Origin: Chitinophagaceae bacterium
GTDB lineage: Bacteria > Bacteroidota > Bacteroidia > Chitinophagales > Chitinophagaceae
NCBI GenBank assembly: GCA_947446645.1
Contig: CANFHA010000017.1
Coordinates: 1-64,000 of the forward strand
Direction of reading: 5' to 3'
DNA length: 64,000 nucleotides
The position numbers and the translations under genes are program-made. Below the pieces are notes generated by a model, which worked only from the letters and a program-made list of their open reading frames with translations, ran no database searches and was not told where the DNA came from. This document shows, piece after piece, positions 36,580-43,809 of the stretch (its first letter is position 1; every line of letters begins with the position of its first letter).

Positions 36580-37470
36580 TCACCCTCGCGGATGGTTTTG
36601 TCTGTGAATTTCTTTTAGCTTGTCAATGTTGTTATGCGTATATATTTGCGTGGCAGCCAGGCTGCTGTGGCCCAGCAAATCTTTAATGGCTTGTATATTA
36701 GCGCCGTTGTTCAGTAAGTGTGTAGCAAAAGTGTGCCGCAGCACGTGCGGGCTCTTTTTCTTCATGGTTGTTGTCTGCGCCATGTACTTAGTCACTACGC
36801 GGTACACGTAGCCGGCATACAGCGGTTCGCCCGTTTCCAGGTTCAGTAAGTATATGCAGTTGTGAACCTCAAGCTTACGCTTATCCTGTAGATAATCTCT
36901 TATACTGTCCAGCAGCACCGGGCTCAGCGGCACCAGCCTTTCTTTGTTGCCTTTGCCCAGTATCCTTACCTGGTTCAGGCTCCACTCTATGTCGGTTTCT
37001 TTAAGCTGCAGCAGTTCATTGCGGCGCATGCCGGTGGAGTAGAGCATCTCGCAGATCAAGCGGTCGGTAGCGCCACGGAAACCTTCTTCAAATTGAACTT
37101 CTTCGAGCAGGTGCTCGCTCTCCGTTTCTTTTAGGTATACCGGCAACCTGTCTGGCAGGCGCTGGGCATGCAATTGCCGCACAGGGTTCTTTTCTGTAAC
37201 GCCGTGCTTCTGTAAATATTTGTAAAACGAATTAAGGCTGGATATCTTCCTGTTTATTGTGCGGGCTGTTTGCTCTTTGCCTTTTATGCCGGCAAGCCAG
37301 CTGCGAATATGGAAGTGTGTGATCGGTGCTATCTCGGTGATCTCAAATTCCTGAGTAAGATAGTCGCTGAATTGCTGCAGGTCCTTAGTGTATGCAGTTA
37401 GTGTGTGAGGCGAATATCGCTTCTCAAACCTCAGGTACTGTATATAATCTGTTAGCCGCTCGTTAAACAT
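36580..37470 (-). CDS. XerC/D-type tyrosine recombinase
   Basis: A 296-residue site-specific recombinase of the Xer type, which resolves chromosome dimers at dif. The N-terminal SAM-like domain (FNERLTDYIQYLRFEKRYSP) is complete. Catalytic residues are Arg149 (YSTGMRRNELL), Lys173 (LGKGNKERLVPL), His242 and Arg245 (SPHVLRHTFATH), His268 (LGHSSLAATQ) and Tyr277 (IYTH). The short, unadorned length fits a chromosomal Xer rather than an integrase of a mobile element. Its ATG follows a 16-bp hairpin by only six bases (37477-37514). Operon with hpf downstream is likely. Confidence 0.9.
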   Translation of the reverse strand: MFNERLTDYIQYLRFEKRYSPHTLTAYTKDLQQFSDYLTQEFEITEIAPITHFHIRSWLAGIKGKEQTARTINRKISSLNSFYKYLQKHGVTEKNPVRQLHAQRLPDRLPVYLKETESEHLLEEVQFEEGFRGATDRLICEMLYSTGMRRNELLQLKETDIEWSLNQVRILGKGNKERLVPLSPVLLDSIRDYLQDKRKLEVHNCIYLLNLETGEPLYAGYVYRVVTKYMAQTTTMKKKSPHVLRHTFATHLLNNGANIQAIKDLLGHSSLAATQIYTHNNIDKLKEIHRQNHPRG

Positions 37471-37476
37471 AGTAAA

Positions 37477-37514
37477 ACCCGCTAAAGTAAATGTACGAAT
37501 TTACTTTAGCGGGT
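37477..37514 (-). terminator. Hairpin between rpsU and xerC, 6 bp from the xerC start
   Basis: ACCCGCTAAAGTAAAT (37477-37492) pairs exactly with ATTTACTTTAGCGGGT (37499-37514) around GTACGA. On the minus strand it is followed by TTTTACT and then the xerC ATG. It looks like the rpsU terminator, placed so close that it must also affect xerC initiation. Confidence 0.75.
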
Positions 37515-37564
37515 ACAAATATGTTTTAGTATAACGTCTATTATCAACGTTATCTAATTATTAA

Positions 37565-37762
37565 TTATGCGTCCATTTCGCCATTCAGCATCTGCTGCTT
37601 GTACACAGCTTTCAGAATTTCTGTGCGGCGCCTGATGGATGGTTTCGTAAATGACTGGCGGTCGCGAAGCTGGTTCAATACGCGGCTCTTCTCGTATTTC
37701 TTCTTGTACTTCTTGAGTGCCTTGTCAATGTTTTCGCAATCTTTTGAATCTATTATCAGCAT
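37565..37762 (-). CDS. rpsU: 30S ribosomal protein S21
   Basis: A 65-residue S21 of the small subunit. The sequence MLIIDSKDCENIDKALKKYKKKYEKSRVLNQLRDRQSFTKPSIRRRTEI (given here only in outline) has the basic, Arg- and Lys-rich form of Bacteroidota bS21. In this phylum bS21 helps cover the anti-Shine-Dalgarno end of 16S rRNA. Notably, AAAAGGGGG stands eight bases before the ATG (minus strand, 37771-37779), an SD-like sequence rare elsewhere in this window. The promoter is at 37795-37825. Confidence 0.94.
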   Translation of the reverse strand: MLIIDSKDCENIDKALKKYKKKYEKSRVLNQLRDRQSFTKPSIRRRTEILKAVYKQQMLNGEMDA

Positions 37763-37770
37763 ATAATATA

Positions 37771-37778
37771 CCCCCTTT
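37771..37778 (-). promoter_or_regulatory. Shine-Dalgarno-like element of rpsU
   Basis: Minus-strand AAAGGGGG, followed by TATATTAT and then the ATG. AAGGGGGT can pair with the UCACCUCCUUU end of 16S rRNA over about eight positions with one G-U. Most genes in this window show only A-rich leaders. Confidence 0.55.
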
Positions 37779-37794
37779 TGATAATTGAGGAGTG

Positions 37795-37825
37795 CAAAGG
37801 TAGTGATTTAAGTTATTTGAACAAA
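37795..37825 (-). promoter_or_regulatory. Bacteroidota-type promoter of rpsU
   Basis: On the minus strand TTTG (37822-37825), 19 bp, then TACCTTTG (37795-37802) followed by C. This is an exact match to the consensus. The ATG is 32 bp downstream. Confidence 0.75.
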
Positions 37826-37924
37826 TTTTTTAAACAATTTCACACATAAATTGAATAATTTTGGAGAAATTCCGTTTACTGAGGTGCAAAGATACTGCGA
37901 AAGACAAATTGGAACCCGGGTTAA

Positions 37925-38491
37925 ATGATGAAATACGCTGTTTCTACGATACTATTTTTTGCCATCAGCACTGCTGTTCTTTTTTCCTGTGCCAAATGGA
38001 AGGACCCTGCACCGCAGGATCTGGGACTTACTAATCCTTATTGCAACGATCCAGCTGCGGTGAACTACAACTGGGGTTTCCCCGGCCGGGCCGATAACTC
38101 AGTGTGCTTTTATCCTAATAGCCTTTTCATCGGCACCTACATGTTTTATGATTCGGTGTATCGCGATACATTATTTGTCGGCGCGGATAGTACTATTATA
38201 ACCCTATCTTCAATTGATCCGGATCCTACACACTCCAAACTGAATCTTACCGGCATCTGCGGACTAAACATTAAGCTCACAGCGCTGCCCGGCTACCAGG
38301 CTACGGTAGATACGCTGATAGGCGACACATCTACCATAACCCAGGGACAACATTACTGCGGCGTGCACGATACACTTAACGGAATCATTAGCCGCTCAAG
38401 GCTCGACTCTCCTACGGTTCTGCGTATGAGCTTCCTGGTAATGACGGACAGTGTCATTGCTACACATAACGGCACTGCCAAAAAACTTTAG
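37925..38491 (+). CDS. Lipoprotein of unknown function
   Basis: A 188-residue lipoprotein. MMKYAVSTILFFAISTAVLFSC ends in a lipobox (LFSC) with the lipid Cys at about residue 22 (the second Met may be the true start). The first mature part (NPYCNDPAAVNYNWGFPGRADNSVCFYPN) resembles the Cys-spaced motif of many Bacteroidota surface lipoproteins; it is given here only as NPYCNDPAAVNYNWGF. The rest is strand-rich (TLFVGADSTIITLSS, LNLTGICGLNIKLTA). Its stop is 3 bp before ribE, so the two genes may be co-transcribed, probably without a shared role. Confidence 0.7.
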   Translation: MMKYAVSTILFFAISTAVLFSCAKWKDPAPQDLGLTNPYCNDPAAVNYNWGFPGRADNSVCFYPNSLFIGTYMFYDSVYRDTLFVGADSTIITLSSIDPDPTHSKLNLTGICGLNIKLTALPGYQATVDTLIGDTSTITQGQHYCGVHDTLNGIISRSRLDSPTVLRMSFLVMTDSVIATHNGTAKKL

Positions 38492-38494
38492 ATC

Positions 38495-39085
38495 ATGTTT
38501 ACCGGTATTATAGAATCAGTGGCCACGGTGGCTGGCATTGATGCAGAAGGCTCCAATGTTCACTATACAATTTACAGTCCGGTAACGCGTGAACTAAAAG
38601 TAGACCAAAGCGTTGCGCATAATGGTGTATGCCTCACTGTAGTGGAGATAAGCGGTGATACCTACAAAGTAACCGCTGTAGCTGAAACACTGGCCAAGAC
38701 AAGCCTCGGCCAGTGGAAAACGGGAGACAACATAAATATAGAGCGCTCATTAAAGGTAGGCGACCGGCTGGACGGGCATTTTGTACAGGGCCACGTAGAC
38801 ACTACTGCCACCTGCATAGAAAAAAGAACGTTGGACGGCAGTTGGCTATTCCGTTTCCGTTTCCCCGAAAACTTTGCTGCACTCGTCATTGAAAAAGGTT
38901 CCATTTGCATTAACGGTGTGAGTCTTACCGCGTTCAACGCTGGCCGCGACGAGCTCACTGTTACTATAATTCCATACACCTATACACACACCAATTTTGA
39001 TAAGATAGAGGAGGGTAGCGTGGTAAATATGGAATTTGATGTGCTGGGCAAATATTTGCTTCGAAAGGAAGAATTGAACAAATAG
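38495..39085 (+). CDS. ribE: Riboflavin synthase (alpha subunit)
   Basis: A 196-residue riboflavin synthase, which turns two 6,7-dimethyl-8-ribityllumazine molecules into riboflavin. The two tandem lumazine-binding domains are present: the first begins MFTGIIESVATVAGID and has VAHNGVCLTVVE, the second has GHFVQGHVDTTATCIEK and GSICINGVSLTAFNA. A C-terminal amphipathic helix (EGSVVNMEFDVLGKYLLR) completes the trimer contact. No other rib genes flank it. Its start lies 3 bp after the lipoprotein stop. Confidence 0.95.
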   Translation: MFTGIIESVATVAGIDAEGSNVHYTIYSPVTRELKVDQSVAHNGVCLTVVEISGDTYKVTAVAETLAKTSLGQWKTGDNINIERSLKVGDRLDGHFVQGHVDTTATCIEKRTLDGSWLFRFRFPENFAALVIEKGSICINGVSLTAFNAGRDELTVTIIPYTYTHTNFDKIEEGSVVNMEFDVLGKYLLRKEELNK

Positions 39086-39330
39086 TCCCGTTCTGATTCT
39101 CCGCTGAACTAATATCTGAGTAGCATGAGCTTTAAACCGTTTAGCTGCTTAAGCACCTTTCATCAAACGGCAGGATTGTTCTAAGGCCAGGTTATAAGAA
39201 GCTATTCTTAGCCGTCCTTCATTACTTTCTTGTTAATTTCCGTATGTCATTTCGATTTGATGGTAAGAATATGAACTTTGTAAGAATACCGTGCTAAATT
39301 TATATGAACCGCTCAAAACCGGTATAGCTA

Positions 39331-40509
39331 ATGCCGTCTGTAATAAAAAGGATAAACGATTACAATGCGGGAATACCGCCTGCGCTGCATGAGCTTAAAT
39401 GGCGTGCCTTAAAGAGCAGCCCGTTTAGTTTCTATCGCGGCACCTGTCATTTGTTTGCTGCAGATTTTGTAAAGCTATATAAGTATAAGCCTAAGGTGAA
39501 AGCCTGGATATGCGGCGATCTTCACTTTGAGAATTTCGGATCCTTCAAAGGGGAGAACAGGCTGGTGTACTTTGATCTCAATGATTTTGATGAAGGCATT
39601 CTTGCAGGACCGGAACCGGAGGTATGCCGTTTTCTAACCAGCATTATTATTGCGGCAGGACAAATGAAAGTATCGGGTATTCCGCTGCACAAAGCCCTTC
39701 ACGATATTATGGGGGCATATACGTCCACATTGCAGAGCGGCAAGGCATTGATGCTGGAAGAAGAGGTAGCGCATGGTGAATTTAAAAAATATTTTGAGCA
39801 GGTAAGCACGTTTGATCATGATGCATTTATTGCAAAACGCACCTACAAGGAAAAGGGAGCGCTGTTGCTGAAAATCGACGATGTACATTTTATGGCTCTT
39901 AGCGATAGCCGCAAGTCGGCAATTTACGAAGGTGTGAAAAAGCTGCTGGACAACAATGATCGTTTCAGGCATCTTGTTTTCCAGGATGCCGCCTTTAGGA
40001 TAGCGGGCACCGGAAGCCTGGGGCTGGAGCGCTATTGTGTCTTGTGTTACAGTAAGAAGAAGGGTAAGCACTACCTGATAGATATAAAGGAGTCCAGGCC
40101 TTCGTGCTATAGCAGCGACATAAAGATAAAGCAACCGAAATTCAGGAATGATGCGGAGCGTACTAACCTGATCGCATATATGATGCAGTTCAACGCTCCT
40201 GCATTTATGGCATCTGTAGATATCGACGGCATCTGGTTCAGGGTGCGTGAGCTGCAGCGTGTAGCTGATAAAATGACCCTTGCTGATTTTGGAACTGATT
40301 TCAGTTCTTTCATAGCTGTCGCACGGCAAATGGCTGTCCTTATAGCATATGCGCATATCCGCAGCAGCGGCCATATGGGATCATCCACCGCTGATGACTT
40401 AAAGGCTTTCGCAAAGAAAAAACAGTGGCAGCAGGACATAATTGAACTAAGTAGTACGCTGGCCGCTAAGAACATTAAGTATTATCAGCAATATCTGAAG
40501 GTGGAGTAG
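39331..40509 (+). CDS. DUF2252-family protein
   Basis: A 392-residue protein of DUF2252, a family with a kinase-like fold (related to phosphotransferases). The family marks are SSPFSFYRGTCHLFAADF, WICGDLHFENFGSFKGENR (GDxHxxNFG motif) and VYFDLNDFDEGILAGPEPEVCRF, with the later GTGSLGLERYCVL (GxGSxG) and LIDIKESRPSC. These residues match the ATP-site pattern of aminoglycoside-phosphotransferase-like enzymes. The substrate is not known. The gene is isolated; 245 bp upstream show no other gene. Confidence 0.88.
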   Translation: MPSVIKRINDYNAGIPPALHELKWRALKSSPFSFYRGTCHLFAADFVKLYKYKPKVKAWICGDLHFENFGSFKGENRLVYFDLNDFDEGILAGPEPEVCRFLTSIIIAAGQMKVSGIPLHKALHDIMGAYTSTLQSGKALMLEEEVAHGEFKKYFEQVSTFDHDAFIAKRTYKEKGALLLKIDDVHFMALSDSRKSAIYEGVKKLLDNNDRFRHLVFQDAAFRIAGTGSLGLERYCVLCYSKKKGKHYLIDIKESRPSCYSSDIKIKQPKFRNDAERTNLIAYMMQFNAPAFMASVDIDGIWFRVRELQRVADKMTLADFGTDFSSFIAVARQMAVLIAYAHIRSSGHMGSSTADDLKAFAKKKQWQQDIIELSSTLAAKNIKYYQQYLKVE

Positions 40510-40577
40510 CCGGCATGATGGTAGTAATGGCTGCAACTAACTATGTGATTTCTTAACTTTGGGTAACAATTTTGAAT

Positions 40578-41393
40578 ATGCTTATTCGCGTCTTTACGGT
40601 GTTTTTTGTTTTACTTTCCTTGTTGGTGCATGGACAGTCGCAGTCCAGCACGCTATCAGCTGAATCATGGCTCGCCACCATCACCAAAGAGAAGAATAGT
40701 AAAAGGGGAAGTGATGGATCTGGCTTTGCATTGTATTTTGCCCCGTCCGGAAATATCAGGCAGCCCTATCTTGTTTATGTTCCAGTTTCTTATACTCCGG
40801 CAAAACCTATGCCGGTAATAATTTTCCTGCACGGTGCCATACTGGCAAGAGACAGCTTTCAATACAAAGATCCCGCTATAGCTAATGAACCAATTTTCTC
40901 AATAGCAGAATCCCTGAAAACTATCGTGGTATTCCCATTCGCCCGAGCGGACTTTAAATGGGCAGGGCAATCTCCAGCTTACGAAAATATCATTTCTATC
41001 ATTAAACAGGTAGAGCGTGATTACGATGTCGATAAGAACAAGGTATACATCGGCGGCATCTCAATGGGGGGGATAGCCACCTTTTGGTTTGTAAACAATC
41101 ATCCCGAAATATTTGCAGGATTCTACACTTTTTCTGCCGCTCCCCACAGCCCTGACGGAGAAATTAAATACAGCAACATAACAAAATCAAAGCCTCTCTT
41201 CTCGCTTAATGCAAAAGATGACCCGGTATTCTCTTATAGCGATATGGAGGCTGCATACAATAAGCACAAGGGCGATGCGCCCGGCTGGCACCATGCAACT
41301 GTAGATGCCGGAGGCCACAGATTCATTTACGGCAAGGGCGGTGAAGCCCAGGTAAAATCCCTGCTCTCAAATTTATTAGGCGATCAGCAATAA
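40578..41393 (+). CDS. Exported esterase/phospholipase-type alpha/beta hydrolase
   Basis: About 271 residues from the ATG at 40578; a TTG 6 bp upstream is also in frame. The N terminus MLIRVFTVFFVLLSLLVHGQ is a signal peptide. The hydrolase core has the oxyanion stretch MPVIIFLHGAILARD, the nucleophile elbow KVYIGGISMGGIATFW (Ser in GISMGG), an Asp in LNAKDDPVFSY and the His in VDAGGHRFIYG. It resembles carboxylesterase/phospholipase YpfH- and Est-type proteins and possibly feruloyl-esterase-like enzymes. It should act in the periplasm or outside. Confidence 0.85.
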   Translation: MLIRVFTVFFVLLSLLVHGQSQSSTLSAESWLATITKEKNSKRGSDGSGFALYFAPSGNIRQPYLVYVPVSYTPAKPMPVIIFLHGAILARDSFQYKDPAIANEPIFSIAESLKTIVVFPFARADFKWAGQSPAYENIISIIKQVERDYDVDKNKVYIGGISMGGIATFWFVNNHPEIFAGFYTFSAAPHSPDGEIKYSNITKSKPLFSLNAKDDPVFSYSDMEAAYNKHKGDAPGWHHATVDAGGHRFIYGKGGEAQVKSLLSNLLGDQQ

Positions 41394-41505
41394 TACCGCC
41401 TCATTTCTCCATACCCATCATCACACCCACTAATCAACTTATATCTTATCAACTAATCCCCCTTATTGGCATAGCTTTTTATATGGCTTGTTGAAAAAAA
41501 ACTAT

Positions 41506-42138
41506 ATGAAACACGTAAATACACACCACTTTCTATTGGCAGCAGCTCTGACATTAACCGTTGCCTGCAACGATTCATCAAGCACCTCTACCTCCACCAC
41601 AGACAGTACGTCCACTATGACAGCCAAGGTGGATACCGCTATGAAAGACATTAAGGAAGGCGCACAAAATGTAGCTGCCGATGTGAAAAATGCAGTAGAT
41701 GGTAACCCGGATTCAAATTTCGTGGTTAAAGCTACTGTGGCTAACATGGAGGAACTCCGCATAATACAGGAAGGCCTAGATAAAGGCACAGATAAAGACA
41801 TGAAGGGCCACGCTAAAATGATGCTTGCAGATCACAAGAAGCTGGGTACAACGGTTAAGGGTTACTCAACTAAGAAATCATATATGCTGCCTGATAATGA
41901 CGGTGGTAAAGGAGATGATGCCGTAGCATCGCTCAACAAGAATACAAAAGGAAAGGATTGGGATAAAGCTTGGGCCGATAAAATGGTAGATGGCCACAAA
42001 GACGCAATTGATCTGTTTGAAAAATACCAGGATAAAGTAAAAGATGCTGATCTGAAAGCAATGATTACCAATACATTGCCTACACTGCATTCGCACTTGG
42101 ATATGATGAAACAGCTCCAGGATAAACTGGGGAAATAA
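41506..42138 (+). CDS. DUF4142 lipoprotein
   Basis: About 210 residues from the ATG at 41506 (MKHVNTHHFLLAAALTLTVAC), a lipobox with lipid Cys near residue 21. A Ser/Thr-rich linker (DSSSTSTSTTDSTSTMTAKV) leads to the DUF4142 helical domain with NFVVKATVANMEELRIIQ, KDMKGHAKMMLADHKKLGT and MVDGHKDAIDLFEKYQDK. The His/Asp/Glu pattern of this ferritin-like four-helix domain is typical. DUF4142 proteins are frequent in Bacteroidota and are of unknown role. A terminator follows at 42188. Confidence 0.88.
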   Translation: MKHVNTHHFLLAAALTLTVACNDSSSTSTSTTDSTSTMTAKVDTAMKDIKEGAQNVAADVKNAVDGNPDSNFVVKATVANMEELRIIQEGLDKGTDKDMKGHAKMMLADHKKLGTTVKGYSTKKSYMLPDNDGGKGDDAVASLNKNTKGKDWDKAWADKMVDGHKDAIDLFEKYQDKVKDADLKAMITNTLPTLHSHLDMMKQLQDKLGK

Positions 42139-42187
42139 TTGCCTGATAGCTCACGGGTAATATTTTATTGAGCGCCCTTTAATTTTT

Positions 42188-42226
42188 TCCGGCAGATAGT
42201 CTCAACGACGTCTGCCGGATTTTTTT
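42188..42226 (+). terminator. Intrinsic terminator after the DUF4142 gene
   Basis: TCCGGCAGA (42188-42196) pairs with TCTGCCGGA (42211-42219), then TTTTTTT (42220-42226). It lies 50 bp past the stop. Confidence 0.85.
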
Positions 42227-42319
42227 AGCAGCAGCCACAACTGTTATGCTCACTAAATGAGAAAGTGTGTCTGTATTTATTCGTTTGCGGTAACGAATTT
42301 TGCTAATAATTGTAACGCT

Positions 42320-42679
42320 ATGATTGAGGAAAGTTTTGCTAAAAAATTTGCTGAAGAGTGGATTGAAGCTTGGAATAGCCATGATATCAGCGCCATAATG
42401 GATCACTATGCTAACGATATTGTGTTCCTACCGCCCTTCATCGTACAGGTCAATAATGATCCTACCGAAACAATCAACGGTAAAGACGAACTGGAACGCT
42501 ACTTCAGGCGCGCCCTGGATCTTTATCCTGATCTTCGTTTCGGGCTGCTGAATGTGTTGTCATCAGTTAATTCCATTGTACTTTATTACACGTCGGTTAA
42601 GGAATTGACAGCAGCTGAGTTTATGGAGCTTGACGAAAACGGAAAGGTGTTGAAGGTCTGCGCTCACTACAGTAAGTGA
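42320..42679 (+). CDS. SnoaL/NTF2-like protein
   Basis: About 119 residues from the ATG at 42320 (MIEESFAKKFAEEWIEAWNS); an upstream ATG at 42257 gives 21 unlikely extra residues. The NTF2-like pattern is AWNSHDISAIMDHYANDIVFLPPF, then NGKDELERYFRRALDLYPDLRF and strands IVLYYTSVKELTAAEFMEL and KVLKVCAHYS. This is the SnoaL-like fold; members are often small-molecule isomerases or of unknown function. Its partners on the plus strand are the RDD and GNAT genes, with gaps of 80 bp or less. Confidence 0.82.
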   Translation: MIEESFAKKFAEEWIEAWNSHDISAIMDHYANDIVFLPPFIVQVNNDPTETINGKDELERYFRRALDLYPDLRFGLLNVLSSVNSIVLYYTSVKELTAAEFMELDENGKVLKVCAHYSK

Positions 42680-42763
42680 CTTATAGAACAGCCTGAAGCC
42701 CTTTTAGAGATCCGGAAATTGGATAAATGATGTTGGTTTATTAAGTTTATTGCAAAGTCATTT

Positions 42764-43183
42764 ATGGAACAAATTGAGGAATCCGTATTTTCTGAAGTGC
42801 CGGTAGTGTATGCGAATTTTGGCACTCGCCTGGTTGCAGCGCTCATCGATGCTTTGATTATTATTGTTCCTTACAGGATAGGCCAGCATTTTCTGGGGCA
42901 TTCAATACTGCTGATGGCAGCAGTTTGGCTGTATTTTGCTTTGCAGGAGTCTGGGCGTTACCAGGCCACGATCGGTAAAAAGGCGATGCGGATAAAGGTA
43001 GTGGGCCTTGGCGGCAGGCGCATTACGTTTGGTCAGGCTACAGGCAGGTATTTTGGTAAGTTCATTTCTGTCATTATTTTATTCATTGGCTATTTCCAGA
43101 TGTTGTGGCATCCACAACGGCAGACACTGCACGATCAAATGGCCGGCACATTTGTAATAAAGGATAATCCAGTTGTATTTTAA
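42764..43183 (+). CDS. RDD-family membrane protein
   Basis: A 139-residue protein with the RDD domain. Its first helix begins YANFGTRLVAALIDALIIIVPY (Arg and Asp of the RDD signature), followed by AVWLYFALQESGRYQATIGKKAMRIKVVGLGG and the third helix FGKFISVIILFIGYFQML. The C-terminal HPQRQTLHDQMAGTFVIK is the usual RDD end. The function of this family is unclear; transport or stress tolerance has been proposed. The GNAT gene begins 3 bp after its stop. Confidence 0.88.
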   Translation: MEQIEESVFSEVPVVYANFGTRLVAALIDALIIIVPYRIGQHFLGHSILLMAAVWLYFALQESGRYQATIGKKAMRIKVVGLGGRRITFGQATGRYFGKFISVIILFIGYFQMLWHPQRQTLHDQMAGTFVIKDNPVVF

Positions 43184-43186
43184 GCT

Positions 43187-43789
43187 ATGAAAAAAGCACC
43201 GGACGTTATAGACAGCGACATACTTAGCGATCTCACCTTTGAACCACTTTCAAAAACAAACTGGCCTTTATTCGTGCAGCTGTTTGGCGAGCGGGGAGCC
43301 TGTGGCAACTGCTGGTGCATGTATTTCCGTTTGCCCAAAAATGAGTTTGTAGCTGGCAAGCAGGATGGTGGGAACAAAGACCGCATGAAAGAGCTCGTGT
43401 GGGCCGGTGAGCCCACGGGTGTGCTGGGCATCTACGAGGGTCAGGCGGTAGGGTGGTGTGCCCTGGCGCCGCGCACAGAATATCTGAAACTGAAAAACAC
43501 AAGGGTTCATAAGCCAATCGACGATGAACCGGTATGGTCTGTAACCTGTTTCTTTGTCGATAAGAATTTCCGGCGTATGGGCCTATCTGTCGCAATGCTG
43601 AAAGGAGTAATAGAAGTGGCCCGCAAGCAAAACGTGAAGATCATAGAAGCGTACCCCACAATCCCCACCCAGGATAAACTGCCTGATTCTTTTGCCTGGA
43701 TAGGTCTGTATAAGTCGTTTGAGCGGGCAGGCTTTAAGATCGTGGACCGCACTTCAAAAAGCCGCCCCATGGTCCGCTACTATGTTTAG
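43187..43789 (+). CDS. GNAT-family N-acetyltransferase
   Basis: A 200-residue GCN5-type acetyltransferase. The acetyl-CoA site is CFFVDKNFRRMGLSVAMLKG (the R-x-x-G-x-x-like loop), followed by the GNAT helix AMLKGVIEVARKQNVKIIEAYP. The N-terminal part has the GACGNCWCMYFRL motif common to a group of uncharacterised acetyltransferases. The ATG at 43187 is 3 bp past the RDD gene, so they likely form one operon. The substrate is unknown. Confidence 0.88.
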   Translation: MKKAPDVIDSDILSDLTFEPLSKTNWPLFVQLFGERGACGNCWCMYFRLPKNEFVAGKQDGGNKDRMKELVWAGEPTGVLGIYEGQAVGWCALAPRTEYLKLKNTRVHKPIDDEPVWSVTCFFVDKNFRRMGLSVAMLKGVIEVARKQNVKIIEAYPTIPTQDKLPDSFAWIGLYKSFERAGFKIVDRTSKSRPMVRYYV

Positions 43790-43809
43790 CGCCTTTCTGC
43801 ACAACAGGG

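Noticed and set aside
36580-37470. Integrase of a mobile element
   Set aside because: The protein is Xer-like in length and layout, and there is no tRNA, attachment site pair or cargo; it sits with rpsU and hpf.
39086-39330. Small gene or RNA before the DUF2252 gene
   Set aside because: No frame with a credible start, no hairpin and no full promoter could be supported.
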